Shown piece by piece: positions 51,473 through 60,285 of a DNA stretch of 64,000 bases. The position numbers and the translations under genes were made by a program. The stretch spans positions 12,461 through 76,460 of the forward strand of contig JAPPGE010000067.1 of NCBI GenBank assembly GCA_028821455.1, written 5' to 3'. The stretch's first letter is position 1. Each line of letters begins with the position of its first letter. Origin of the DNA: a bacterium. GTDB lineage: Bacteria; Pseudomonadota; Alphaproteobacteria; SP197. The notes beneath the pieces were generated by a model, which was given only the letters and a program-made list of their open reading frames with translations, ran no database searches and was not told the origin of the DNA.

Positions 51473-52456
51473 TCAAAGGAAACTGTCATCGACGAATGGT
51501 GAATAGTCGTCGAGACTCGTTTCCATGTTACCCGCCCCGACCATGACGTCGGCGACGCCCTTGGTCATGGCCTGTACGCCACCACCAAGCCAGTTTGCGC
51601 CCTTCTGGTCGGCGGCGCTCGGGAAACCGAAGTTGGCGAGCATCGACGCGGTGGCATCCTCGTCCATGCCCGCGGCACCGGCGATGGTCGCCAGGGCAGC
51701 GCCCGGATCAGCCTTGTAGGCGTTGTTGGCGTCCTCGGTGATATCCATGAAGGCCTGCACCAGGTCGGGATGCTCGCTGGCAAAGTCCTCGGTCACCGTG
51801 ATGATGTCGAAGGTGTTGATGCCGACCGCTTCCTGTTCGGCGCCGGTCATCAGCGGGAAGCCGACTTCCTTCATGCGGTCGATGGCGCCGCCGAAGGCAC
51901 AACCCATGACGACGTCACCACGGATCAGGGCAACGGCGGCATCGGCCGGGTTCATCTGCACCAGGTCAACCTTCGATGCGTCCACACCGAGGTGTTCAAG
52001 GGTCCGCAACAGCTTGTAGTGGGTGACATTGCCGATGGGTGTTGCCACCTTCATGCCTTCGAGTTCGGTGGCGTTGTCCTGCGTGATGCCAGCATCCTCG
52101 CGGATGATGCACAGATCGTTCTCGGCATAGGTCACGGCAATCCCCACCAGCTTCAGCGGAGCGCCGTTGGAGACACCGACGACGAACGGTACAAAACCCT
52201 GGCTGTAGGCGATCTGCACGTCACCGGAAACCATGGCCTGGGTCATCTCGTTGCCGTTGCCGAAGGCGCGCCATTCGACATCGACGCCCATCGCCTCATC
52301 ATAGGTCTTTTCGACCTGGGCGACCTGGTTGGCGGTCGGCCACTCGAGGAAATAGGCCACTGTTACCGTATCACCGTGGTCGGCGAACGCCGGGGCGGCG
52401 AAGGTAAGGGCCATCGCGGCGCCGGCAATGGCGCCTGTCACTCGGCGTGAAGTCAT
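51473..52456 (-). CDS. periplasmic substrate-binding protein, taurine-type ABC transporter
   Basis: 327 residues. A signal peptide (MTSRRVTGAIAGAAMALTFA, cut after AFA near residue 25) exports it. The mature protein has TVAYFLEWPTANQVAQV, VQIAYSQGFVPFVVGV and MKVATPIGNVTHYKLLRTLE, typical of TauA-like proteins. The ligand may be taurine, another sulfonate or a related amine; this cannot be settled. GGAGG lies seven bases before the ATG. It is first in the operon with the ATPase and permease. Confidence 0.9.
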   Translation of the reverse strand: MTSRRVTGAIAGAAMALTFAAPAFADHGDTVTVAYFLEWPTANQVAQVEKTYDEAMGVDVEWRAFGNGNEMTQAMVSGDVQIAYSQGFVPFVVGVSNGAPLKLVGIAVTYAENDLCIIREDAGITQDNATELEGMKVATPIGNVTHYKLLRTLEHLGVDASKVDLVQMNPADAAVALIRGDVVMGCAFGGAIDRMKEVGFPLMTGAEQEAVGINTFDIITVTEDFASEHPDLVQAFMDITEDANNAYKADPGAALATIAGAAGMDEDATASMLANFGFPSAADQKGANWLGGGVQAMTKGVADVMVGAGNMETSLDDYSPFVDDSFL

Positions 52457-52575
52457 GAGGATCCTCCTTTTCTGCCCTCAAACGGAGCGTATTGATGCCA
52501 GCCCCTTCTCGTACCAGTCTGGACAAGGGGCACTGCCACTCTACGCATACAGGGCGCCGTTGCTCAACAATGGAT

Positions 52576-53178
52576 TCACCGGGGAGGCAATCCGCGGAGC
52601 CACCGTTCGACATCCTCAACCGTGTCGACATCCCCCAGGGCATCGATCAGGGCCACAGGACAAGCCGTCGGGACGTTCTCCAGGGTGTCGGCGAGGGCAT
52701 GGCGCGTCGACCAGCGGACCGGTGAGAAGATCCCGGCATCGCGCAGTTCCGGCGCCAGCCCGACAAGCCAGTAACCGCCATCGTGTGCCGGCCCGAAGAC
52801 CGCGTCATGACGCTCGAGGGCCTTGAAGGCGCGCGTGATGTGCTGGCGTCGCAACCCGGGAATGTCCGTGCCGACCATCACCACAGGTCCTGGCGGCATG
52901 GCAGCAAAGGCGTTGTGCATTCTCGCGCCCAGGTCGCGGCCGGACTGGGTCATCGTCGCGAGCCCCCGAAACCGGTGCCGGCGCCGTTTTCCTGCCGAGG
53001 GTGCGACCGCCACCACGGTCGACCATGGTCCTCCGGCCACGCGCCGGAGCGTTCGCCGGAGCAGAAGCCTGTAAACCGCAAGGGCGAGGCGCTCGCCACA
53101 GGCTTCGGCCAGGCGGGTCTTGACCTCGCCAGCCACTGCCGGGCGGGCCATCACCACGACACTGCGTGCGGCCTTCAC
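52576..53178 (-). CDS. TIGR04282-type small glycosyltransferase (nucleotidyltransferase fold)
   Basis: 200 residues. MARPAVAGEVKTRLAEACGE is the family start (K-T-R-L), and VVMVGTDIPGLRRQHITRAF with the metal-binding Asp, then DAVFGPAHDGGYWLVGL, are diagnostic. The family is named after arsenosugar biosynthesis, with older names linking it to selenium or radical SAM genes. The GTG at 53178 overlaps the upstream gene by four bases. Specific role unknown here, because no arsenic methyltransferase is present. Confidence 0.82.
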   Translation of the reverse strand: MKAARSVVVMARPAVAGEVKTRLAEACGERLALAVYRLLLRRTLRRVAGGPWSTVVAVAPSAGKRRRHRFRGLATMTQSGRDLGARMHNAFAAMPPGPVVMVGTDIPGLRRQHITRAFKALERHDAVFGPAHDGGYWLVGLAPELRDAGIFSPVRWSTRHALADTLENVPTACPVALIDALGDVDTVEDVERWLRGLPPR

Positions 53179-53855
53179 CCGTACATCCTCGCGATCAGCG
53201 ACGGCGGCACACCGCAGAAGTAACAGCCAAGGCAGAACGCGTTCCGTACGACGCGGATGCCGTATCCTGCCCGACGGTAACGGACGGCGCTGGTGCGTGC
53301 ATCGCAATCCAGGGTGACCAGACGCCGACGGCCAATGCGTCGCACCATGTCGACGTCTTCCATGATCGCCATGGGCCTGAAGCCGCCCAGCGACTCGTAG
53401 AAGTCCGCGGAGATTAGCAGGCCCTGGTCTCCATAGGGCAGCCCCAGGAAACGGCTTCTGCACCGGGCACCCCACTCGACGCATCGGGCCCAAGGCGCCG
53501 GATCGTCGAGGCGAAGGCGAAACACGCCGGCCCGCCGACCGGCGTCCGGATCGGACAGCAGATCCGCGACAGCCTCTCGCCAGGCCGGCCCGGGAACCGT
53601 GTCGGCATGAAGAAACAGCAACCAGTCGCCCTTCGCCGCGACGGCGCCGGCCGCCATCTGGATGCCGCGGCCGCGCCGCGCCGACATCACTGTCGCACCC
53701 CTTGAGCGCGCGACTTCGGCTGTCCTGTCGGCCGACCCTCCATCGACTACGATGATCTCGCCCGGAGCAGCGCCACCGCAGGTGATCCGGTCGATGACGT
53801 TCCCCAGACCGGCCGCGGCATCGAGAGCGGGAATGATGACGGAAAGCCTCTTCAT
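53175..53855 (-). CDS. TIGR04283-type GT2 glycosyltransferase
   Basis: 226 residues. KRLSVIIPALDAAAGLGNVI and GEIIVVDGGSADRTAEVARS are a family-2 glycosyltransferase start with the DGGSxD motif. LLFLHADTVPGPAW supplies the metal-binding His-Ala-Asp. LGLPYGDQGLLISADFYESL and MEDVDMVRRI are typical of this subfamily. The ATG at 53855 begins MKRLSV; in-frame ATGs at 53864 and 53867 are possible. It pairs with the overlapping downstream gene, a frequent combination. Confidence 0.85.
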   Translation of the reverse strand: MKRLSVIIPALDAAAGLGNVIDRITCGGAAPGEIIVVDGGSADRTAEVARSRGATVMSARRGRGIQMAAGAVAAKGDWLLFLHADTVPGPAWREAVADLLSDPDAGRRAGVFRLRLDDPAPWARCVEWGARCRSRFLGLPYGDQGLLISADFYESLGGFRPMAIMEDVDMVRRIGRRRLVTLDCDARTSAVRYRRAGYGIRVVRNAFCLGCYFCGVPPSLIARMYG

Positions 53856-53919
53856 CGGCGTCATCATAGCGCAATCGGGCTCTTGCCGGAGCCATGCATG
53901 TTCTGGTATTGTTCTCTTC

Positions 53920-54990
53920 ATGCCCGACTTCCGCCAGCACAAGGGCCGTGCGGCCGTGACCAATCGGACCGGCCGCTTTGAAACCCTCCAGCGCGAAGCC
54001 TTCGATGACGGCTGGAACACCGTCGACGAGGATCTTCCCCCCTTGCGAACCGAAGTCGCTGTCGATTCGAGCCGCAGCATCATCACCCGCAACACGTCGC
54101 CGGATATCCCCTTCGAGCACTCGATCAACCCCTATCGCGGGTGCGAACACGGGTGCATCTACTGCTATGCGCGACCGTCGCATGCCTGGCTCGGTCTTTC
54201 ACCCGGCCTGGATTTCGAGACGAAGCTCGTGATGAAACCGGACGCCGCGCTTCTGCTGCGCCGGCACCTCGCACGCCCTTCCTACCGGCCGAAGGTCATT
54301 TCCCTTGGCAGCAACACCGATCCCTACCAGCCGATCGAGCGCCAATACCGCATCACGCGCCAGATCCTCGAGGTTCTCGGCGAATGCCGGCATCCGTGCG
54401 GCATCGTCACCAAGTCGGCCCTCATCGAGCGGGACCTCGACGTGCTCGCTCCCATGGCAGAGATGAATCTCGTCCGTGTCTTCATCTCCATCACGACGCT
54501 TGATCGCGCCCTTGCGAGACGCATGGAGCCCCGCGCGCCCACGCCTTCGGTGCGTCTCAGGACCATCGAGAGCCTGAGCCGGGCCGGAATTCCCACCGGC
54601 GTCATGGTGGCGCCAGTCATTCCGGGGCTGAATGACCACGAGATCGAGGCCATCATCGGGGATGCCGCTGCCGCCGGTGCAAGGAGCGCCGGTCATGTCC
54701 TGCTGCGCCTGCCGCTCGAGATCAGGGACCTGTTCCAGGAATGGCTGGCCGCTCACGAACCGGGTCGGGCGAAACGGGTCATGGCGCTCATCAGGCAGTG
54801 CCGCGGCGGCAAGGACTACGATTCCGGCTGGGGCAGGAGAATGACGGGAACCGGTCCGGTCGCGGACCTCGTGTCACGCAGGGTTTCCATGGCGTGCACG
54901 CGACATGGTCTCGATCGCCGCTCTTGGTCTCTCGACACGACACAGTTCATTCACCCGCCCGCCGATCCCCGGCAGCCCTCGTTCTTGTGA
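53920..54990 (+). CDS. radical SAM protein, PA0069 family
   Basis: 356 residues. The SAM/4Fe-4S motif is RGCEHGCIYCYARPSH (CxxxCxxC near residue 83). NPYRGCEHGCIYCYAR and SLGSNTDPYQPIERQYRITR are typical of this family, which resembles spore photoproduct lyase. RALARRMEPRAPTPSVRL and PVIPGLNDHEI are further conserved blocks. Function is unproven. It is divergent from the two glycosyltransferases, with a 53-base gap between the divergent starts (64 bases if the ATG at 53855 is used). Confidence 0.88.
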   Translation: MPDFRQHKGRAAVTNRTGRFETLQREAFDDGWNTVDEDLPPLRTEVAVDSSRSIITRNTSPDIPFEHSINPYRGCEHGCIYCYARPSHAWLGLSPGLDFETKLVMKPDAALLLRRHLARPSYRPKVISLGSNTDPYQPIERQYRITRQILEVLGECRHPCGIVTKSALIERDLDVLAPMAEMNLVRVFISITTLDRALARRMEPRAPTPSVRLRTIESLSRAGIPTGVMVAPVIPGLNDHEIEAIIGDAAAAGARSAGHVLLRLPLEIRDLFQEWLAAHEPGRAKRVMALIRQCRGGKDYDSGWGRRMTGTGPVADLVSRRVSMACTRHGLDRRSWSLDTTQFIHPPADPRQPSFL

Positions 54991-55051
54991 GACCGGGTGA
55001 AGCGTGGCCGTCCTGCCTTATGGCCAACCCATTCCGTGATAAGGTCTTCCC

Positions 55052-56371
55052 ATGGATCACGGTGACCAGCTGACCGACATCACGATCGTCGTGACAGCCG
55101 CACTCGCCTGTGGTCTGCTGCTGGGACGGTTCCGCCAACCGGCCATCGTCGGCTACATCGTCGCCGGCGTCGTCCTCGGCCCTTCGGTGATGGGGTTCGT
55201 CGAGGACCGGGAACAGATCAACTTCCTTGCCGAACTCGGCGTGCTGCTCCTCCTGTTCAGCATCGGCATGGAACTCGACATCTCGAACTTCCGTTCCGTC
55301 ATCAGGTTCTCCTTCATCGCCACCGGCCTGCAGATCGCCATCGCGACGGCGGTCATCCTGCTCTGCTCCTGGCCGCTGGGATGGCCGTGGGAGCTGAGTG
55401 TTCTTGTCGGATTTGGCGTGGCGCTCTCGTCGACGGCCGTCACCATCAAGCTCCTCGAGGATGTCGGCGAAGTCGACAGCGAGACCGGCCGCCGGGCCAT
55501 CGGAATTCTCATCGCCCAGGATCTGGCGTTCATCCCGATGATGCTGTTCGTATCGGCCATAGGCGCAGAAGAAGACATCACGTTCAATGCCGTTATGCCG
55601 GTGATCGGCTCCGTCCTGATTCTCCTTGTCCTGCTGTGGTTCCTCGCCCGCAGACGCGGCATCAACTTTCCCGTCGAGGCCCTGGCCCGCGGGCAGGCGG
55701 ACCTCATCGCCGTCGGCGTGATGGCCCTGTGCTTCGGGGCGGCCGCGATCAGCGGCCTCTTCGGCATTTCGACGGCCTATGGCGCCTTCCTTGCCGGCCT
55801 GGTGCTCGGCGCCAGCACGGACCGGGCCACCCTTCTGCGCGTCACCCTGCCCCTCCAGGGTGTTCTGCTGATGGTGTTCTTCCTGTCGATCGGTCTGCTG
55901 ATCGACGTCACGTTCATTCTCGAGAACCTCGAGGCCATCCTCCTCATGCTTCTTCTCGTCACCCTGGGCAAGACGGCGATGAACGTCGGCATCCTGAGGC
56001 TATTGAAGGAACCGTGGCCACGCGCCTGGCTGGGCGGTGTGGCCCTGGGACAGATCGGGGAGTTTTCCTTCGTCCTGGTGGCCCTCGGCCTGTCGACGGG
56101 CGCCATCGGTCAGGAGGGATATCGCCTGTTCATCGCCGTCATCGCGCTCAGCCTCATCATCTCGCCGGTGTGGCTCAACAGCGCCCGCAGGATCCAGACT
56201 CTCGCCTCCAACGCCGAAACGCTGCGCGAGCTCATGGCGCGACTCTATCCCTTTGCCGCCGTCAGCGCGGACCGTGGCATCGCTTGGGTGCGCAGGACAC
56301 ATGCCACCGTCCGTCGCCGCAAGCGTTCTCCGGCACTCCAGGACAAGAGGAACGATGAAGCCGGTTCCTGA
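55052..56371 (+). CDS. CPA2 family cation:proton antiporter (KefB/RosB type)
   Basis: 439 residues with about 12 TM segments. [57 protein letters not shown] and [18 protein letters not shown] are typical of CPA2 antiporters. It exchanges K or Na ions for protons; there is no TrkA-N domain at the C-terminus, which is short and basic. The ATG at 55052 has AAGG upstream. Overlaps rnhB by 17 bases. Confidence 0.88.
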   Translation: MDHGDQLTDITIVVTAALACGLLLGRFRQPAIVGYIVAGVVLGPSVMGFVEDREQINFLAELGVLLLLFSIGMELDISNFRSVIRFSFIATGLQIAIATAVILLCSWPLGWPWELSVLVGFGVALSSTAVTIKLLEDVGEVDSETGRRAIGILIAQDLAFIPMMLFVSAIGAEEDITFNAVMPVIGSVLILLVLLWFLARRRGINFPVEALARGQADLIAVGVMALCFGAAAISGLFGISTAYGAFLAGLVLGASTDRATLLRVTLPLQGVLLMVFFLSIGLLIDVTFILENLEAILLMLLLVTLGKTAMNVGILRLLKEPWPRAWLGGVALGQIGEFSFVLVALGLSTGAIGQEGYRLFIAVIALSLIISPVWLNSARRIQTLASNAETLRELMARLYPFAAVSADRGIAWVRRTHATVRRRKRSPALQDKRNDEAGS

Positions 56372-56960
56372 CCTTGTCCGGGAGGGGCGATTGCCGCAGC
56401 CCGTCGCCGGCGTCGACGAAGCCGGCCGCGGGTCGTGGGCCGGACCGGTGGTCGCAGCAGCGGTGATCCTCGATCCGCGGAAGATCCCGGATGGTCTCGA
56501 CGATTCGAAGAAACTCTCGCCGGCACGCCGAAAGGACCTCATGGCACGGTTGCTGGCCGTGGCCAGGACCGGTGTCGGCTGTGCCAGTGTCGGGGAGGTC
56601 GACCGGCTCAACATTCTTGAAGCCACGATGCTCGCCATGGCAAGGGCCGTGGACGCGCTGCCGGTGACGCCGGCACACACCCTGATCGACGGCAACCGGG
56701 TCCCGAAGCTGGCCTGTCCCGCAACAGCTGTCGTCAGGGGCGACGCCACCTGCCTCTCGATCGCCGCGGCGTCCATCGTCGCCAAGGTGACACGGGACCG
56801 AATCATGTCCGGTCTCTCGCCCGAGTTTCCGGACTATGGCTGGCAACGCAATGCCGGGTACGGAACGCGCGAGCACGCCCGCGCGCTCGAACGCCACGGG
56901 GTCACGCCCCATCACCGCCGCTCATTCTCTCCCGTCGCCCGCGTGGCAGCATCGACGTGA
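56355..56960 (+). CDS. rnhB: ribonuclease HII
   Basis: 201 residues. It removes RNA from RNA-DNA hybrids and misplaced ribonucleotides. Active-site acids are in [20 protein letters not shown] (Asp-Glu) and [10 protein letters not shown] (Asp). [33 protein letters not shown] and [20 protein letters not shown] are the family blocks. It starts within the antiporter gene (AGAGGAACG before the ATG) and its 3' end overlaps mutY by 49 bases, tail to tail. Confidence 0.95.
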   Translation: MKPVPDLVREGRLPQPVAGVDEAGRGSWAGPVVAAAVILDPRKIPDGLDDSKKLSPARRKDLMARLLAVARTGVGCASVGEVDRLNILEATMLAMARAVDALPVTPAHTLIDGNRVPKLACPATAVVRGDATCLSIAAASIVAKVTRDRIMSGLSPEFPDYGWQRNAGYGTREHARALERHGVTPHHRRSFSPVARVAAST

Positions 56961-57970
56961 TCGATGATCTTCCAGGTCATGGCGGGCAACGCCAGCGCGG
57001 AAAACGCCTCCCTTGCGTGCCAGCGATCATCGCCGGTCACCGCAGCACCCCGCAGAGTGGCGATGCGAAAGGTGACGGTGAGGTGGGTGAAGGCGTGCGC
57101 CACAGATCCGGCAAGGAGCGACCAGTTGCCCGGCCGGGGTGCATGCGCCATCGCCTCCTGAAGAGTCCAGGCATCGTCGCGCCAGGGGGTCGACGGGACC
57201 TCCAGCATGTCTCGCAAGAGGGATTGCCCTTCGCGCTTGGTCAGCATCACGCGGCCATCGGCGCTCTCCAGCCAGAAGGCGATCGCCTGGCGCCAGGGAC
57301 GCCGTTTCCGGGGACTCCGGCGCGGCAGGCTGTCGACAAGACCGCGCTGTCGAGCCCTGCAGTCTCCGTCGAGGGGACACGCACCGCAGCGAGGCGCTCG
57401 GGGTGTACACACCATGGAACCGAGGTCCATGAGGGCCTGGGCAAAGTCGCCGGGGCGATGACGCGGAATCATGTCCGAGACGGCCTTCGCAACGGATCTC
57501 CTCAGGCGGTGGGCGGGCTCGTCAACGGCAAGGTAACGAGCCACCACCCGTTCGACATTGCCATCGACCGCGGCCTCCGGCTGATCGAAGGCGATCGCCG
57601 CGATCGCCCCGGCAGTGTAGGCGCCTATGCCCGGCAGCCTCTTCAGTTCCGCCACGGTCCCGGGAAACCGTCCCGCATGATCACGCACGATCATGCAGGC
57701 ACACTCGTGAAGCCTCGCGGCGCGGGCGTAGTAGCCAAGACCTGCCCACATGGCGAGAATCTCGTCACGGTCCGCCACAGCCAGGTCGACAAGCGTCGGC
57801 CAACGTTCGAGGAAGCGGCGATAGTAGGGAATGACGACCGGCACCGTGGTCTGTTGCAGCATGATCTCGGCGAGCCAGACACGGTAGGGATCGCCCACGC
57901 CCCCGGCGCGCCACGGCAGGTCCCTGGCGTGACGGTCGTACCATGCCAGCAGGCGGTCACCAGAGCTCAT
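56912..57970 (-). CDS. mutY: A/G-specific adenine glycosylase
   Basis: 352 residues. It removes adenine opposite 8-oxoguanine. Helix-hairpin-helix [20 protein letters not shown] with the catalytic Asp in [29 protein letters not shown], and the 4Fe-4S loop [33 protein letters not shown] is the signature near residue 36. The C-terminal NUDIX-like 8-oxoG recognition domain is present. It is divergent from the DUF721 gene 28 bases away, a common alphaproteobacterial pairing. Confidence 0.95.
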   Translation of the reverse strand: MSSGDRLLAWYDRHARDLPWRAGGVGDPYRVWLAEIMLQQTTVPVVIPYYRRFLERWPTLVDLAVADRDEILAMWAGLGYYARAARLHECACMIVRDHAGRFPGTVAELKRLPGIGAYTAGAIAAIAFDQPEAAVDGNVERVVARYLAVDEPAHRLRRSVAKAVSDMIPRHRPGDFAQALMDLGSMVCTPRAPRCGACPLDGDCRARQRGLVDSLPRRSPRKRRPWRQAIAFWLESADGRVMLTKREGQSLLRDMLEVPSTPWRDDAWTLQEAMAHAPRPGNWSLLAGSVAHAFTHLTVTFRIATLRGAAVTGDDRWHAREAFSALALPAMTWKIIDHVDAATRATGENERR

Positions 57971-57998
57971 CGCGTGCCGTCCACACGGTCATCACGCC

Positions 57999-58538
57999 AT
58001 GCCTGAAGGCAAGAACCGGGCGCGCAACAGCGAAGGACGGTTCGTCCATCTGGGAAGGATTCTCCCGCAGGCCGCTGGACGCGCCTTCCGGCGCAAGGGC
58101 TTTGCCCGCGCCCGCGTCTTCACCGACTGGGCCGACATCGTCGATCGCGACACCGCCGAAAACAGCCGCCCGGCAAGGATCTCCGGCGGCACCCTCACCG
58201 TCGTCGTCACTTCGTCCCACGCCCCCACGATGCAGATCCAGGAGCCGGTGATTCTCGATCGCATCAACACATACCTCGGCACCGGAAACGACCCCGTCAT
58301 CGACCGCATCAGGCTGAAGCAGGGCTACGTCGATGCTCCCCAACCGGCCGGGCGGCGGTCGCAACGGGTCCTGGATGCCGCGGAGACGGCCCATCTCGAA
58401 CGTCTTGTCACTCCCGTCCAGGATCCTGCGCTCAGAAAGGCCCTTCTCGATCTGGGACGCGCCGTCATGGCAGCGCAACCCGCTCGCACCGCCGAAAAGG
58501 GCAGGAAACCGGGAGGTGGTAGCGGAGAAGGGGCATGA
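57999..58538 (+). CDS. DUF721/DciA-like protein
   Basis: 179 residues. The N-terminal 110 residues (ARVFTDWADIVDRDTAENSR, GGTLTVVVTSSHAPTMQIQ, DRINTYLGTGNDPVIDRIRL) match DUF721/DciA, a helicase-loader-like group. The tail ends KPGGGSGEG, and its last 28 bases coincide with a degraded tRNA copy starting at 58511, so the natural end may be altered. In relatives a thioredoxin/DsbA-like gene and smc often follow; here they do not. Confidence 0.8.
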   Translation: MPEGKNRARNSEGRFVHLGRILPQAAGRAFRRKGFARARVFTDWADIVDRDTAENSRPARISGGTLTVVVTSSHAPTMQIQEPVILDRINTYLGTGNDPVIDRIRLKQGYVDAPQPAGRRSQRVLDAAETAHLERLVTPVQDPALRKALLDLGRAVMAAQPARTAEKGRKPGGGSGEGA

Positions 58539-58575
58539 TCCCCCAATCCAGCAACTGAACGACCCCGCCCCGTCA
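58511..58575 (-). pseudogene. degraded partial copy of the tRNA-Met gene
   Basis: GGGAGGTGGTAGCGGAG (58511-58527) is identical to the tRNA-Met 3' end and flank at 60164-60180. AGGGGCATGATCCCCC and CAACTGAACGACCCCGCC then follow the tRNA order with gaps and changes. The anticodon arm is lost, so no tRNA can form. Confidence 0.6.
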
Positions 58576-58648
58576 GCCGGCGGATCCGCTTGAAACCGCC
58601 CTTCATCCGGACCGCGAAAGCGGAGGCGCTTCCGGCAGGACCCAGCGT

Positions 58649-59770
58649 TCAGAATCCCGCGCGGATCTCCTCGAAGAGTGCGATGTGGCGCTGCTTCAGA
58701 TCAACCGGCACGAACTGGTAGGTATGCGATCCAGCCAGCGACTCCTCGGGCGTTTCGAGCCCGTTTCGAGCCAGGGTCTCCGCGTCGACAAGGCCGTAGC
58801 TGTTCTTGTTGGCCGCGCCCAGAGCGTAGGCCTCGATCATGAAGGCACCGGCTTCCGGCGAACTGTTGGCGTTGATGAAGTCGTACACCAGTTCCTCATC
58901 GGTGCCCTGGCGGTTGGCGCGCGACAGTCCGCAGACATACGAGATAAGACCTTCCTTGGGCTGGGCCCACTTGAACGGGATGCCCGACTCCATGAGCGGC
59001 GGAATCGCGGCGGACCAGGCGTAGGAGAGCACGACCTCGCCGGACGTGATGCCCTGAAGGGCTGACGTCTGCTCGTTCCAGTAGAACCGCACGAGATCGC
59101 GCTGCTTGCGCATCAGGTCTTCGACCTTCTTGAGATCGTCGCCGTCGGGCGTATAGGGATTGTCGGTGATACCGGCGGCAAGCGCAGCGACCGGCACCAC
59201 GGCATCGGTGGAATCCCAGATGGCCATGCGGCCCGCGAAGGTCTCGTCGAAGAACAGTCCCCAGGACTCGGTCTCCGGGGTGATGTCGGTCAGGTCCGTG
59301 CGATACACGAAGGACGTGAAGCCATAGTAGGTCGGCGTGTAGTAGCGCTCGCCCTTGTCGAAAGCGGCCGCAGGACTGCGGATCGATTCAAAGGTGTCCT
59401 CGAGATAGATCAAGCGCGACTCGTCGAGCGGCTGCAGACCCACGCGCATCCAGTTGGGCATCACGTCGATGCAGGGGCACACGACATCCGCCTCGAAGCC
59501 GGCGCGCAGTTTCTCGATGGCTTCGTACTCGTCGCCGTAGAAGGATGTCGCGGGCTCGCCCCACTTTTCGGCATAGTCCGGGAAGAGTTCCGGCACTTCG
59601 AAGCCTCCCCAGGTAAAGTACATCAGGTCCTCGCCCGACTGCGCTGCAGCGGGGCGCGCAATCACCGGGACTGCCAGAGGGACAACCCCGGCAAGGGCGG
59701 CAATCTCACCAATCTCGCGCCGGGTTGCCTTGCCTTGCGCGATGCGGTCGATGGTGCGTACGAGTTTCAT
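58649..59770 (-). CDS. extracellular solute-binding protein (spermidine/putrescine type)
   Basis: 373 residues. A signal peptide follows a short basic start (IAALAGVVPLAVPVIARPAA, cut after AAA near residue 47). DLMYFTWGGFEVPELFPDYA and AIEKLRAGFEADVVCPCIDV are typical of PotD/PotF-like binding proteins. No permease or ATPase gene lies beside it, so it is an orphan or uses a distant transporter. GGGGAGGAGAAC precedes the ATG at 59770. Confidence 0.85.
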   Translation of the reverse strand: MKLVRTIDRIAQGKATRREIGEIAALAGVVPLAVPVIARPAAAQSGEDLMYFTWGGFEVPELFPDYAEKWGEPATSFYGDEYEAIEKLRAGFEADVVCPCIDVMPNWMRVGLQPLDESRLIYLEDTFESIRSPAAAFDKGERYYTPTYYGFTSFVYRTDLTDITPETESWGLFFDETFAGRMAIWDSTDAVVPVAALAAGITDNPYTPDGDDLKKVEDLMRKQRDLVRFYWNEQTSALQGITSGEVVLSYAWSAAIPPLMESGIPFKWAQPKEGLISYVCGLSRANRQGTDEELVYDFINANSSPEAGAFMIEAYALGAANKNSYGLVDAETLARNGLETPEESLAGSHTYQFVPVDLKQRHIALFEEIRAGF

Positions 59771-59906
59771 GTTCTCCTCCCCGATCGAAACTGAACGTAT
59801 CCGTCCACAAGAGGCCAGATACTCCGGTTGCAATAGTGCTGCCAACGTGGGCCGGGTTTCAAGCAACGGGTGACCGGCGGCGTCACGGAAGACAGGATTC
59901 CGCAGT

Positions 59907-60130
59907 CGTGGCACCTTTCTCAAGACCGGCGCGATACCCGTCGCGACACTCCTGCAGGCAGGAAATTCCGAAACACGGGGTGCCGATGCCGCGCCCGCCG
60001 GCAGCCATGCAGGACCGGACGCTGCAGGCCGCTGACAGTGGATTGCTGAACCGGCTCGGGCACAGTCTCCCGCGGCGGAATCTTCCATGCCGGGCACTCG
60101 CGTTCCGGCAAGTCGTCACAGAACGCCTTG
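59907..60130 (-). pseudogene. decayed partial copy of the LLM oxidoreductase gene
   Basis: The gap between the binding protein and tRNA-Met (59771-60169) holds a degenerate copy of the middle of the gene at 61651. Matching blocks in order: AWKIPPRETVPEPVQ beside VWKIPPREIVPKPVQ, and CLQECRDGYRAGLEKG beside YLQDCIDGYRAGLAKG. TCACAGAACGCCTT is identical in both. Small deletions and frame changes show it is dead. The rest of the gap holds nothing that I recognise. Confidence 0.75.
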
Positions 60131-60169
60131 CGTCGTCATCGCATGGGTCAACGTTCGGACGCGGGGAGG

Positions 60170-60245
60170 TGGTAGCGGAGGAGGGACTTGAACCCCCGAC
60201 CCAGGGATTATGATTCCCCTGCTCTACCAACTGAGCTACTCCGCC
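60170..60245 (-). tRNA. tRNA-Met (CAT), elongator type
   Basis: 76 bases with encoded CCA: acceptor GGCGGAG/CTCCGCT, D arm GCTC-AGTTGGTAGA-GC, anticodon stem GGGGA/TCCCT with loop ATCATAA (anticodon CAT), T arm GGGGG-TTCAAGT-CCCTC. The sequence is the elongator Met form of alphaproteobacteria. tRNA-Ile2, which shares the CAT anticodon, is less likely. Confidence 0.93.
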
Positions 60246-60285
60246 CCGGAAGGCCCGGTGCATATAGAATCCGCACCGGGCAAAG

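Noticed and set aside
58511-58575. A second functional tRNA-Met
   Set aside because: The anticodon arm and part of the T arm are missing.
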